Source: Seminavis robusta (Eukaryota; Bacillariophyta; Bacillariophyceae; Naviculales; Naviculaceae). From it: a DNA stretch of 64,000 nt. The stretch spans positions 1 to 64,000 of the forward strand of contig CAICTM010000020.1 in assembly GCA_903772945.1 (NCBI GenBank), given 5' to 3'. A program made the position numbers and the translations under genes. Below are positions 18,534-30,255 of the stretch, piece after piece (the stretch's first letter is position 1; every line of letters starts with the position of its first letter). The notes beneath the pieces were generated by a model, which saw nothing but the letters and a program-made list of their open reading frames with translations, was not told where the DNA came from and made no database searches.

Positions 18534-21500
18534 CTAGACACTGCAACGACGTCTTTCGAGCCATTGTGTGGTTACCCCTTCCAACAGCTTGGGCGGTGGT
18601 GCCCTTTCTTCGATAGAAGCTCCAACCCCTTCAGAAACGACTGGAAGAAGAGACAAAGATGATTTGAATTCTTCCAACAACACACAGTCGTCTTCGCCTT
18701 GAACGTCACCCAAGAGATCCAGCATATCGTAGCCAACTGGTAAGGATGGATCATTTTCACCCAACATGGCCTCTTTCACTTCAAGGCTCTGACGGAAAAG
18801 TCGCAGCGCAGTCGATTGATCCCCCCTTCGGTACCGACCCTCTGCGGCAGCGCTGTAAATCCGAAGCAACTTCGAATCAAACTGGATGGGGCAGGTGTGC
18901 AAAAACGCAACCACTGCCTCGTGCAGATCGTCCGCTTCTTCGTGGTCTTGCAACATGCAAGCCACCACCGCCATGTGGGCGTATACGCGAATTATCGAAA
19001 TATGCATGTGTGAATGAGAGTGCTGAAGGACGCTCAGAGCTTGCCGGAATCGTTTCATAGCATCCCTCAGCCTCCCCTCGCGTCGTAGCATTTCGCCGAG
19101 GCAGCCGTAGGTTGTTGCCAACGCTACATGCTGGTTGCCCAGCACTTTTTCTTGAATGCAGCGGCATTGGTCCATTGCCGAGAGAGCCTCGTCCATACAA
19201 ATGTTTTGCAGCAACGCTCCAATGGAAAAGAAACAGAACGCGGTATCAGGATGTTGATTCCCAACAGCTCCTTGCAGGATTCCAAGGGCCTTCTGAGCCA
19301 TTTGCAAACCCTGAGCACACGTGCCTTCGCGTTCTGAACACTCCCCTAAAAGTATGGCAATATGAGCGGAGGTCAAGGCACTTTCGCGGTGGTTCTGGCC
19401 CAATGACTCCTCTTGAATTGCGAGAGCTTTTCTCATTATTGTCAAAGATTCCTGCACGTCGCCCATCTCATGCAAGAGACGGCCAATGTGAACGTAGGTT
19501 GTAGCAAGGTCCAAGTGATTGCGAGCCAAATGTTTCCCCCGAATTCGAAGGGCTTTCAAGTAAACATCAATGGCTTCGCCGTGGTAGCCTCGTGCGGCAA
19601 GTGCCTTGCCAATCTTTGTATAGGCCTCCGCCACGTCTAGGTGGTCCGTCCCTAGCACAGCAACACGATCAGCAAGGCACCCTGTATACATCTGCTCAGC
19701 TGATCGAAAGTCGCCGTACAAGGCGTAAATGTCTCCTACTTGCTTAAGGAAGGTTGCGTGTGAAAGCTGTGTTCCTCTCGTCAAGCTCTCATTGCTCAAG
19801 CAACTATCGTCCATCACACGTTGCTCTTCGAGTCGTTCTCTTTCTGCGACGAGTCCGTCGATGACGCTCTTGACCCACGCTCGAAGCCTGTCTCTCACGA
19901 TAAGGTTGACTTCTTCGAAGCCAATTCGTTGCCGGATCAGATCTAAAATTCTGTCTTTATCTTGCTGCACTGAAGACTGCGCTTGCTCGAGGTCGACCTG
20001 ATTCAAGGTAGAGTAGAGCAGGTCCACTCCAGTCTTTTCTGCCCCTCCAAATGAGGAAAACAACCGTATCGCCATCCGATCTCGTTCTGTGCGTGTCATG
20101 ACAAACGACACCTCGCAGTTTTCAGTTACAAGCCCCATGAAAATTTCAAAAATACACCTGAGGATGAACGAGATGGTGAGAGCACGCAAGACCATAATAC
20201 AATCTACTTTCTGAGAGCGGAAGGACGCACCATGCACGGCGTAGGTTCTTAGGATCCGCCCAAGGCTGCATCATCACAAGGACCCGCCCAATACCGAGGA
20301 CGCGCCTCTGGAACTCATTCTCAAAGTCCAGAGTCGAAGCAGACCTTTGAATGCCGGAGAGGTTGGACTGGAAAACTCGATGTTGGTTCAAGCAAAGACA
20401 GCAAAGCCACACGTATGTCCGAGTTGGATCAAGGTCGTGCGTTTGGCAATATCCATCCAACGTCTCAACAACCTCACTGACACTGTAACTCCAGGTCCAG
20501 CTAAGCATGTGATTGGCAATGCCCACGTGATCTTCCCCTTGTAAGCAATGAACATAGGCCGCGCCCATTCTGCCGTCCAATGGACAACGAACATGCTGGC
20601 CCCTCCGTCGAACAAAACCAGTGGCCTCCTTCAAGTTCTCAATTTCGTAGAATTTGGAGTGTTTCGATAGCCCTTGTGTTGCCGTCACAGCAGGAAGAAA
20701 ATGATGTTTCAGATGATAAACGCTCACACCCAGAAAATCGGGTTGATCTGCGCAGGATATATCCTTTATCCTGGGTACCTTGAGAAAACTAGAAGAACGA
20801 TTTGTACGTTCCCTCTTCCGGGAGAAAGTGAGGCGCCCGCTGACATCTTCGAACAGTTGGGACGCCTTGCGAGGCTGCATGACGTTCAGAACCACATCTG
20901 CCTTGCTCAAGTCCTGCATTACAATTGATACTGCTGATTGTTCACTAGGGTTCGCTGTGCACGAGTTGATCTCCTGCCATAACCAAGAGCCAGTCTCGCT
21001 GACTAGTCCAAGCGAGTTGAGTTTCACTACGCCGAGGAAACCATCTTCTTTCATGTAGTTATATGATGTCGGCTCAAGCTTGAGTTCGCGCGAAGCAACC
21101 TTGTTGGCTGCTTTTGCAATCATCCGCTGGGTAGTCGACTGACGATCCTGTGTAAACTGCACACATTGTGCCATTTCCAGCTGTTGCTTGTCCGAGGGAT
21201 CTTGGACGAAAGGGGCAATGGATGTCACCAGCATTGCTATAGCAACTCGTAGATCATCTGAAGAATCTTCCCATTGAAAGAAGACAGTTAAGAGGACATC
21301 GATTCCTCTGGATGAAACTATCTCCTGAAGGTGTTTCTTGTCCTTTTTCACCATTGCGAGCAGCAGTAATGCCGCATCAAACTGTCTGCACGAGCCAGTG
21401 CTTACAATCTCTATCAAGCTTGTCACATGCTTCTTTCGAAAGATTTCTTGCAGGTCTATGAAACAGTTAGCCGGGGATTTGTTGCCATCCGTTGACAGGA

Positions 21501-24500
21501 AGACTGGATCTCGTTCCCTTTCGGACTGCCTTCTTTCGTATCGGCGCAAGTTCTCTGTTGCCCAAAGCAGCTCCTGGTTTGAGATCACCATGTCATTGAC
21601 CGCGACACTTGCGTTGCCGTGGGAGAGCAACACGCCAGTGCACTCTTGGATGTCATGGGTTTCGAGAAACAAGTCGTGGTGCGACGATGGTGCGACATAG
21701 GCAACCGTCATCGCGGCAAGTAGCCGCAGTTTTGATGACTCTCCACCATCTCTCGATTGGACTATATCTACCATCCGTGGCACCAAACCATAGTTGTGCA
21801 TCAGAACTCTCTGGGTTGGGCTCTCCTTTGCAATCTTCATGAGAGCCACTGCTGCATCGACTCTTCGATCATATTCAGTGGATCCAAGAAAGAACAAAGC
21901 CGACACGATGCCACTAGACGAACCACCAACTGTCGATTGTCGTGTTAACGTCGTCTGCGGAAGCTGAAGCTTTGGATTTGGCCGCTCCACCTGAACCGTT
22001 TCTTCTTGAGGTCTTGATGAACGGACCCGTGTGAGACTTGGCGCAGGCACAACCTCATTCATTCCATCCTCATTCTTTCCAACGCTCATCAGTAGTCGTT
22101 TAGACTCCTGCCTTCGTTGACTGATGACCTCGAAGTAGCCTCGGGCCTGGTTGCCAAGGTACAAGAGTGACTCTGCAACAATCGTCTTCCCATTTAGAAC
22201 TACATCTTTTCGCGAACTGCGGAGAAAAGAAAGACAGCCGTCAATACGACGCCGCTGTTTGAGCGTCATGCGTAGCTTTTGCGGAGATGATCGCAGTATG
22301 TGAGCAACTGTGAGCGCTATAGCTGTCCGAAGCTTGTAGTCGTTTTCGTTGCACTGCGTGTACGCAAGCAGCAACGGCTCGAACGCCTCCAAATCAATCA
22401 TTCTTTCCCGAAACACTTTCCTCTTCTCCGCGTTAGCCATGAGTGTTGCGGCTGCCGTCAACTGAGTTGCTCGGTCGTTTTTCTGCGGGTTTAGATTGCT
22501 CAACAGTGCTGCTAAGTCTTCGGGCTGGATTGGTTGAACGACCATCGGATTCGGGGGAAGATCGGCTGAGCGCGCTACCAGTTCGACAGGCTCCGGCGTG
22601 AGCGATACCCCGTTCAAAGCAAACATGTTGGATTCAGGCATGCCCTTTGCTTCCGCCGGCTCGCGGGCTACTAATCCTCTAGCACGTTCGCCTTTGCCAA
22701 TCATTTCCGTCACAAAAATTTCCACTGAAGCCATTTCTGTGTCATCGTCATCTAGCGCTTTCGCAGGGACAGCATAGTGAAGGTTCACATCTTGGGTGGC
22801 CTTGCACAGGTCCTCGATCATATCCAGAATGGAGTTTTGTTGGGTGTGACCCGAGTTAAAATACAGTCGCTCCGAGCTCGCCAGTACAAGCTGCACAACG
22901 ATCAAGGCCAAAATGGTTCGCAAAGATCGATCGTTCTTGGCGGAGGCCAAGTACATAGGAAGTAAACAGTCTACCAGGCTTTGGTCCCACGCTTCCTGCT
23001 GTTGTATCTCCGTTTGACTACAATGGTTCATCAGGGCTACGAGGCTGGCCATTTGCAGAGATGGATTCTGAACCACCACGTTGTGTTGCATCAGCTCGAT
23101 CAGGCGAGAAACATCCTTGCATCTGCGACTCGTTTGAATCAATCGGCAGAAGCGCGTGTATGCCTTCTGTGGTGCTTCATTACTGCCCGGAATCGTTTGC
23201 AGCAGATCCATGTGCACCTTCAAGCAGCGACGCGCAGCCATTGGGAGATACCGTAATTGATGTGCGCTCACATTTAGTGCTTCCGAAGTGATCAGATGTC
23301 CTTCGGTCGATAAGCCCTCCAGGAATCCCAAGCACTCCTCAATCTGTTCGGAATAAACCATTACTGACAACATGCTCTCGTGTGAACAGAGCACGTAGGC
23401 TACGACCAAGGAAGCCAGTGCACGAATCTTGCCTCGTTGCTTGGGATTGAGCATTTCGAAGTCTGAGCCATTTGAGGAGAATCTGATCAATGTCTTCAGC
23501 GAAAGAGAGTCTAAAGCAATGACCTGACTTCGCATATTGTTGTCATTTGTCACGAGTTCGAAAATCTCTTTCAGTGGGTCCCAAATGGCAGTATATGAGT
23601 CTATGGGGGAGTGATCCAACCGCCGAAACATCGCCCTGGCATCTTGATGCATTGTCATAGACTGCCGCCTTGTTTTGATCCAACCCTCTGCCACCGTACT
23701 CGTGGTGGAAGTTAAAGATGTCATGGGTGGAGGCGCAGCCACGGTCGGGGGGATTGGTTGCGGCGCGGCCTCTGGTGTGTACTGTCGTTGTTCTTGTTGA
23801 CGCCGATGGCGATAGGTTCCTTTTGTTTGTCCCACCAGAATTATTTCTTCTACAGACACGATTGCCCCTGTGCTGCCTCCCAAAAAGAGAGGTTCGTTGC
23901 ATTGTGCACACAGGTAGTCCAAAGATTCTTTGATTTCAAACTTCATGTAATGCAGCGTATCTTGGTTGGCCGCGGCCAACATATACGCCAGTGTCAAGGC
24001 AGCTAGAGTTTTCAAGATGTAGTTGGTGTGTTTCTCAGCCTTGGAAAATATTTCCGAGAAGCAAGCAAAACACCCATGGGACAACATGAGTTTACGGAAA
24101 CCAGCATCTTCTTTCGCTAGCTTCATTAGCCCCCAGGTCGCCTGAACTTGGACTCTGGGGTCTTCTGTACCAGCCCCAGAGGCTTGGTACACAAGGGAGA
24201 AGATATCTCCCTGGAGAACGTAGTTGGCCAGTGTTTTGTTTCCCCCAATTTCATGGGCAATCTCTTGCTGCACATTGCTGTTGTCACCTGTTTGCCCCAT
24301 CTCCTCCTCCCTTGAACTTGACTCATCAAACGGCACCATAAAAGCACTACTGCCCCCCGACCCTCGTCCCCTGGGAGTCCCGCAGAGCTCACAGCTCGAT
24401 TTCCCCTCGAAGTTCCCAGCAAATGTGCAAAAGTTGCAGGACCAATGTCTCCCGCTTTTGCTGGATCTCAATTCTGTAATCATTGGCATACCCCACCCTG

Positions 24501-25164
24501 TGCTTCCTGCTGAACTTCCCCTAATTGCATTGGTAGAGTTGGTATCAGTGTGCGGACTACGAGGCTCATTGCACTGAAAACACGCCATGAAAGACTCTGG
24601 ATTTCCCGTAAAGGCACAAGAAGAGCAACTCCATTGCGTGCAATCGCCATTGTCATCAAGACCCCCCAGAAAACTTTCTACGCTACAACCGCGTTCGGCC
24701 ACCCCGGGCTTAGAAGCCGAAACAAGGTTGTGAATTGGGATGCCCACATTTCCAGATCCACCCTGAGACTCTGGTCTCTGACAAGATGCCTCGAGATAAT
24801 TGTCTGTATTTGATTGCTGACTGCCATCTGATCTACCGGTAGCTCGGAATCCCGCTGTCAATTCCCGTGGAACTTGTAATTGCCCCTCATTGTCATTGTC
24901 TTCTATTTTCGTCGTGTTGTCTTGTGAGCTCCCACCAAGCGCAACCACCGAATTTTGCCTGATACCGGTACCGACATTACCGGTAGCTGACGTCTCAAGA
25001 GGATTTGCCAATGTGCAAGTTGCCTCAAGATAATTCTCAGGCTGGCTGTCATCTGATCTTGCCCTTGAGCCAACCTTGATTCTTCTGAGAAACTTCAATG
25101 GTCCAGTCTTCGGGGTATTCCTTGCCGTTGCCTGGTCCTTTTTCTTCCCCCCAAATCTCACCAT
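18534..25164 (-). CDS. Giant protein: RanBP2 zinc fingers, ARM-like repeats, TIR/HET-like domain, TPRs
   Basis: Two exons, 25164-20231 and 20157-18534, join over a 73-bp intron (GTGCGT donor, TCCTCAG acceptor; TG|G restores Trp1645) to encode 2,185 residues. In order: a duplicated N-terminal motif (NYLEATC...GNVG, NYLEASC...GNVG); two RanBP2-type zinc fingers at 178-202 and 241-265 (W-x-C-x2-C-x10-C-x2-C); a long helical ARM/HEAT-like region from about 300 to 1350; a domain with HMLSWTWSYSV, TYVWLCCLCLNQH, RVLGIGRVLVMMQPW and RAWCIFE spanning about 1530-1670; then CEVSFVM, a helical linker with RIGFEEVN, and at least six TPR units of the kinesin-light-chain type (about 1790-2120). The RAWCIFE segment is split by the intron, so neither exon alone shows it. 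The WCxxE pattern recalls TIR domains and 'VWLCCLCLNQ' recalls the HET domain; this is inference. A role in signalling or innate sensing is plausible but unproven. Confidence 0.85.
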
Positions 25165-26060
25165 CTTCTTGTGTTGTTATGGCTGTTCGATATCGGGTGG
25201 AGGGTCGATTACCCTGCTCGCATACGGTACACTTCACACCTCGCCGATGTTATCTCATCGTCATCTCGTTGCTGCTGCTTCTCTTCGTACTCGTCGCTCG
25301 TCGCATTTCAGAGGAGGCAAGTCTCGATGGCAACTGGGATTCGCTATAAACTGACTTAAATCTCTCATGAAAAGGATTTATTAGCTGAGTGCCAGTGACG
25401 GAGATGCTTTAAGCCGATTGAGAGCCGCTGAGGCTTCGCGTTCTCATTCATGTATTTCAGGATGGGAGGTCAATGGTCGCAGCTGAGTGCTAGCTAGAGT
25501 GTACGTCTGAAGGCCTGCGGTTTGTTGGAGTAGAAGAGGGGAGGAGGTCTGGAGACAGAGCAAGGGCACCGGGTGCTTCATTGATGCAAAACAGGTTGCA
25601 TTTTTGGTCCAGAGGTACCGGTAGGGCCTGGCGACAGAGCAAGGCTACGATGGTACTGTACCATTGTAGCGGTGTACCGAAGGTCGCCACTCAAGGGTGC
25701 AAAGAAAACGGTTGACAACAACTTACTTCTACTACTGCGTAAAGATAGATGCTATGATCGGATGAAAAGTCTGTAATCAGTCGAGGACAAGCCATACCCG
25801 ATGTATGAATATATATTTTTCTGTAGCGTCCCCTCGACATCATCTTTGTATTTGCCGTAGGTAGTGTGGCAGCCTTTGGATCTAGTACTGTTGTTTGCAA
25901 TAGCTCATGCTCATCTGAAAGACTGCTCCCCTCACTACCTTGCTGGTATCCACTGGCTAGACATGCTCTCTGTATTTTCCCTTGTCGTTTAGCCCTTGTG
26001 TGTCCAGCAGCTATCGAGTTCAATGAACTTTGTTGTGTTTGCCAAACCACCATTACCAAC
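25165..26060. other. Intergenic, about 0.9 kb
   Basis: Contains the promoter of the giant TPR gene and the 3' flank of the PH-domain gene. A minus-strand frame at 26158-25691 overlaps the end of the PH gene; a GTGAGT lies at its last codons (CAGAT|GTGAGT), so an alternative 3' exon for that gene in 26020-25700 is possible but not supported by a domain. Confidence 0.35.
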
Positions 26061-29000
26061 TCACATCTGATAGTTTTTTGACGCAGCATTGGACATGAGC
26101 GCTTGGGAACGTTGCTGCTCTTCCAGCGAGAGCTTGTGGAAGTCCACGTCCAAAGCAATTTTTAGGACGTTCTTCCAAGGTTCCAACTCCACAGACGAAA
26201 ACGCTGCAAAGTGGGCCACAGGCGCATCGGGATCCGAAGGATTGATGCGCAAGAAGAAGCTGTGAGGCTTATTCTCTGGGTCGGACGTGATGCTCCCTCC
26301 AAAGGAAACTGTGGAGATGCCTCGGATAATATGGGGGACAGTGCCACGCACTTTGCCCTGCGGAACATCGCCGTACCAAAAACAATAGGAGCCAGCCCCA
26401 GCAGGTCCATCTCCACGCTTGAGCACCACATATTTACGCTTCCAAGCAGGAGGTTTCTCGCCTCGCAAGAGTTTTTTCTTTCGGGGCTGCTGATGCAACA
26501 GGTAGCCCTTGACCAGTGTGGTCCCTGGAGGCGGTGGGGGATCGCCCACGGCAGAAGATCCAGTGCTGGAGCGACGTTTCGATGTTGGCCCCGTTGGAGG
26601 CAGCCCCGGACCTCCGGTCGATGCTCGGCGGGATCCAGAAGCAAAGGGGGGCGACTTCGGAAGGCCAAGCACCGAAGCACTGTTTCCTTTTGAGAACAGA
26701 CTTCGGCGGCTAGTTCGTTTAGGTGATGGTGACGGCATCAACAAACCCGCACTCTTTCGAAGATTCGCTGCTTCACCGGTGGATCGATAGGAAGCGGCGC
26801 TGCTCTCAGAGACATCCTGATCTTGCAATTCGCGAAACTCTTGCTGCGATATGTCATGAGCAACGTTGGCGTCACCACCCGTCTTTGTCTTTTCCGAGAT
26901 TTCCTTTGCCAGCATTGTATCCGCATCGATCAAGCGACTCTTGAGCTGGGCTTGCTCCTGTTGTTCCTCCTCTCGATCTTCTTGAAGGAGTTCGTAGGCA
27001 ACGTAGAGACTCGACAGTTGCCCTTCGACGTCCACGATTCGCTCCTGGTGAACTTGGAGGCGACTATTCAATTGGTCCTTTTTGAGAGAAAACTCTTCCT
27101 CCCTTCTGTGCAACTGCGCTCGCAACGACTCGGCCTGATCGCTTTCTAGCCGCAAATCGAGCTCGAGTTTATTGACCTGCTGCTCAATGAGGCTGCGACG
27201 GGCCTCTGCAGCATTTCTTGCCTGTTCGAGTTTTTCCCATTTTGCCGTATCCCTGGACTGATCGTTCTGCAACTCCTGGATAGTTTGTTGTTGATGACGG
27301 CACAATACCTCTAGCTCCATGTTTTTGGCACTCTGCTTCACGTACCGCTTGGATCGATGAGTATCATCAGCGACATCGTAGTTCCATTGTTTGTACTTTT
27401 TGGAATACTGTGGGATCATGGACGACACGAAAGCTTTCGGCATGTTAGCCTTCATGTCAGGATCTTGACTCCAAAGAGCAGGGTCTGAGTAGGTTCGGCA
27501 CAGGCTGGGACGACCACCTTTAGACGACAAAGGCTTGAACTCTGACGACTTGATGGTGCTCACGTCTGCAAACGATTCGTTGTCAGCAGAAGTATTGTCA
27601 GGTGGACTGTTTGGCAATCGCGAAGCATTAAAGTCGCTTGGCTTGTCGGATGCCCCATCGACCAGAGCTTGCGCCACTGCTTCTTTGCTGTTCTTGCTGT
27701 CGTTGTGGTAGAGACCCATGGCATTGTCCATCATATAATCATTCTCATCAATAGACCAGCTCTTGTGCAACGTATGCTGCCAGAATTCCGCCATGCGTTT
27801 GGTTTGCTTTTCTTTGAGCATGTCACGTTCTTCTCGAAGCGCCTTGACTTCGGCTTCCAATGCCGTCGTCCGAGCACTCTCCAATCCCAAGAGAGACGCT
27901 TGTTGTGCACACGTGGCTTCCAACGTGGTTGCCTTGGTCTGGTGTGTCTGGACTTGTGCATAGAGTGCTTTGGTTTCTTCTTTGAATTTTGCTTCCATTT
28001 CCTCATGCTCTCCAACTTGCAACTGCAACGAGGCAATTTGCTGTTTGAGGCTCTCGTGCGCCAGTTGCGTCGCCTTGGCCACACCACCGGACCCCCGGGG
28101 AGGAGATTTGCCCAATTTGAGAGCTTCCAGTTGCGCCTGCAAACTCGCAATTTGTGATTGCAATTCGGCATGAGCCTCCGTGGCACACGCGGATTCCAAA
28201 CTGGCCAGGACATCAATCACCGAGACTCCCTTGCTTTCGGACATGATTTTGAGTTGTCGTTGACAGCGTTCCATTTCCGATTGCAAATGCTTATTTTTGG
28301 CCTGCAGAACACGCAGTTGTTTGCTCAATTCCGAGAGTCCAGTCCCGACGGCCGAAGTCCGACGAGGTGTGGTAATGGGAGACGGTCGATCAAATGCAGC
28401 CGCCGTCAGGGATACACGGTTGGTACGAAGGGGTGGTGATGGAAGATCATCCATGATAATATTCGGAGTGCTGCTCGTGACGCAATGAAGCTTTTGGGGT
28501 TCTTCTTCCGTGGATGAACTGTTTTCGAGCTTGTTGCCAGGGGGCTCTGCCGGGATTGTTTGTCCTGTGGTTGTCGCTGTCGTGTCATTTTCCACCGGTT
28601 TGCTTTCTTTCGGAACAGGTTCGTTTCCTTTTTCATCCTCCACTGGAGTTTGTGCCGCTTCTTTGACCTCTTCCTCCTCCTCAGACACTCTAGAATCTAC
28701 TGATTCTTCTTGGGATCCTTCTGTGGCAACTGCATCTAAGGTGAGTTCTCCAACTTCCTGTTCTTCCTCCTGAGCAGCAACCTTCTCCTCGTCAAGCACC
28801 GGATTGTTGTCGTCTTCATCATCTTCCTCATCGTCGTCATCTTCTTCGTCCTCCTCTTCAAACGATTCTACGATGCCCTTCTTGGCTTGATCTTTTGTTG
28901 GCTTCCCAAAGAGAATATCCGATGCCAGATTGCTGGAAGCTACGCTGGTTTCACTGCAAGTATCTCCCGATGATTGCGACCCCAAACTCCCTTTGCCATC

Positions 29001-29216
29001 AGCGCTATCGGGCGTCACAACTCTGCAGCCATTGTCATCATCCTCGTCATCAGTACTAGTGACAGGAGAAGTGGGATTTTTGGAGGGAGTCGCTAGATTT
29101 GTTGTTTGAGGCTTTTCCTGAAACATCATCTCCTCCTCCAAAGACGACGATGATGGAACCAAATCCTCCTCGTCAGGAACAATCACGACAGGTAGATCCT
29201 CAAAGCCGGTTGTCAT
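26061..29216 (-). CDS. Coiled-coil protein with C-terminal PH domain
   Basis: A 1,051-residue single-exon protein. The first 280 residues are acidic and disordered, with long Glu/Asp runs. Two coiled-coil zones follow, about 290-470 (LSKQLRVLQAKNKHLQSEME, then repeated heptads) and about 640-800 (LCRHQQQTIQELQNDQ onwards). A Ser/Pro-rich basic stretch (SPKRTSRRSLFSK) leads into a PH domain from about 895 to 1025: LVKGYLLHQQP, WKRKYVVLKRGDG, YCFWYGDVPQGKVRGTVP, HSFFLRINPSDPD and the closing helix EPWKNVLKIAL with its invariant Trp. PH domains bind phosphoinositides or proteins, and the coiled coils suggest a dimeric scaffold or trafficking adaptor. The start ATG is followed by a plausible TTGFEDLPVVIV. 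A longer spliced 3' end cannot be excluded. Confidence 0.8.
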   Translation of the reverse strand: MTTGFEDLPVVIVPDEEDLVPSSSSLEEEMMFQEKPQTTNLATPSKNPTSPVTSTDDEDDDNGCRVVTPDSADGKGSLGSQSSGDTCSETSVASSNLASDILFGKPTKDQAKKGIVESFEEEDEEDDDDEEDDEDDNNPVLDEEKVAAQEEEQEVGELTLDAVATEGSQEESVDSRVSEEEEEVKEAAQTPVEDEKGNEPVPKESKPVENDTTATTTGQTIPAEPPGNKLENSSSTEEEPQKLHCVTSSTPNIIMDDLPSPPLRTNRVSLTAAAFDRPSPITTPRRTSAVGTGLSELSKQLRVLQAKNKHLQSEMERCQRQLKIMSESKGVSVIDVLASLESACATEAHAELQSQIASLQAQLEALKLGKSPPRGSGGVAKATQLAHESLKQQIASLQLQVGEHEEMEAKFKEETKALYAQVQTHQTKATTLEATCAQQASLLGLESARTTALEAEVKALREERDMLKEKQTKRMAEFWQHTLHKSWSIDENDYMMDNAMGLYHNDSKNSKEAVAQALVDGASDKPSDFNASRLPNSPPDNTSADNESFADVSTIKSSEFKPLSSKGGRPSLCRTYSDPALWSQDPDMKANMPKAFVSSMIPQYSKKYKQWNYDVADDTHRSKRYVKQSAKNMELEVLCRHQQQTIQELQNDQSRDTAKWEKLEQARNAAEARRSLIEQQVNKLELDLRLESDQAESLRAQLHRREEEFSLKKDQLNSRLQVHQERIVDVEGQLSSLYVAYELLQEDREEEQQEQAQLKSRLIDADTMLAKEISEKTKTGGDANVAHDISQQEFRELQDQDVSESSAASYRSTGEAANLRKSAGLLMPSPSPKRTSRRSLFSKGNSASVLGLPKSPPFASGSRRASTGGPGLPPTGPTSKRRSSTGSSAVGDPPPPPGTTLVKGYLLHQQPRKKKLLRGEKPPAWKRKYVVLKRGDGPAGAGSYCFWYGDVPQGKVRGTVPHIIRGISTVSFGGSITSDPENKPHSFFLRINPSDPDAPVAHFAAFSSVELEPWKNVLKIALDVDFHKLSLEEQQRSQALMSNAASKNYQM

Positions 29217-30255
29217 CGTTCCGTTCTTGTTCTGTCCCGTCGATATTTCAATAATTGCTTTGCCACTCCAACCACTCTCTTTGTCTCTCAGTTTCTTCGA
29301 ATGCTTCTAAGTTAGATTGCATCAACTCTTCAGATTTTGGGGAGCATTGCTTTTCGCTTGATTTTTTTTTACCTCACTTCTTTTGAATTGAATTGATTCG
29401 ATTCCGCGATTTGATCCATCTTCAAGGGTCCACTCAAGGCTCCACTCATTCATGTGCGCCACGTTGCGCCCCTCCAAGCTTGCCATTGGTTGACAACATG
29501 TGTCAACTTATTTAGCGCGGACCTCACCCAAAAAATGGGACTGTTCTGGTTCAATTAGAGCCAAATTTCTTGGAGAGGAGAGGGACCCATCCATCCATCA
29601 CATGTTTCGCATCATACCATTACTGGGTTCATCCGGCCATGCTTGCTAGCTACGGTACGGTCGTACTAGCTAGCAGTACATGTAGTGGCTATCTAGCTGA
29701 AGCCATGTTGGACCCTAGCTAGCTAGAACGACACCTGGCAACCTGGCCAAGCTCCAGTACTATTAATAGTACGCGTACGCCATCTCCTGGACTTACACCT
29801 GGACCAATTCCTGGGTTGCTCTCGGGTCTCTACCTACCGGTACCGGTAGCCCCTTAGTCTAATCCCTAGCGGTTGGATAGCAAGGTCAATACCGGTACCG
29901 CTGAAAATACCACAACTGCCATTCATTGGCTACAGGCTCTATTTGGTAGCTACTGGTTAGAATCTGCTATCCTCCATTCCATTTCGACCCCGATCATAGC
30001 AGCCATGTCCACTCTTTCTAATGCAACCGTATGCAAGTTTTATCGAGTTTTTGACTCGGTTCAGTTGTGCCATGTTGTGTTGCCCATTTCCTTCCCGGTT
30101 GATTGGTGGTTTGGCTGCCTGGCCTACTAGCTAGTTACTTCCTTCTTGTATTATTTATTGAAATTGTTGTGTATTGTTCATGCATTTTAATTGTTGTGTA
30201 TGGTTGTGTACTCGTACGTTCTTTCAGTCATCCCGCTCATCAATCCATCAATTAA
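29217..30255. other. Intergenic, about 1 kb, palindrome-rich
   Basis: No gene supported. Runs of CTAGCTAG (29645-29725) and TACCGGTACCGGTA (29837-29850) are dense, with another ATACCGGTACCG at 29889. The 200 bp before 30255 are T-rich, likely the 3' UTR of the pseudokinase gene. Confidence 0.45.

Noticed and set aside
20146-20257. Separate gene starts for the TPR part (MHGASFRSQ at 20237)
   Set aside because: Its first 27 residues are intron sequence; a GTGCGT...CAG intron joins it to the upstream frame and restores RAWCIFE.
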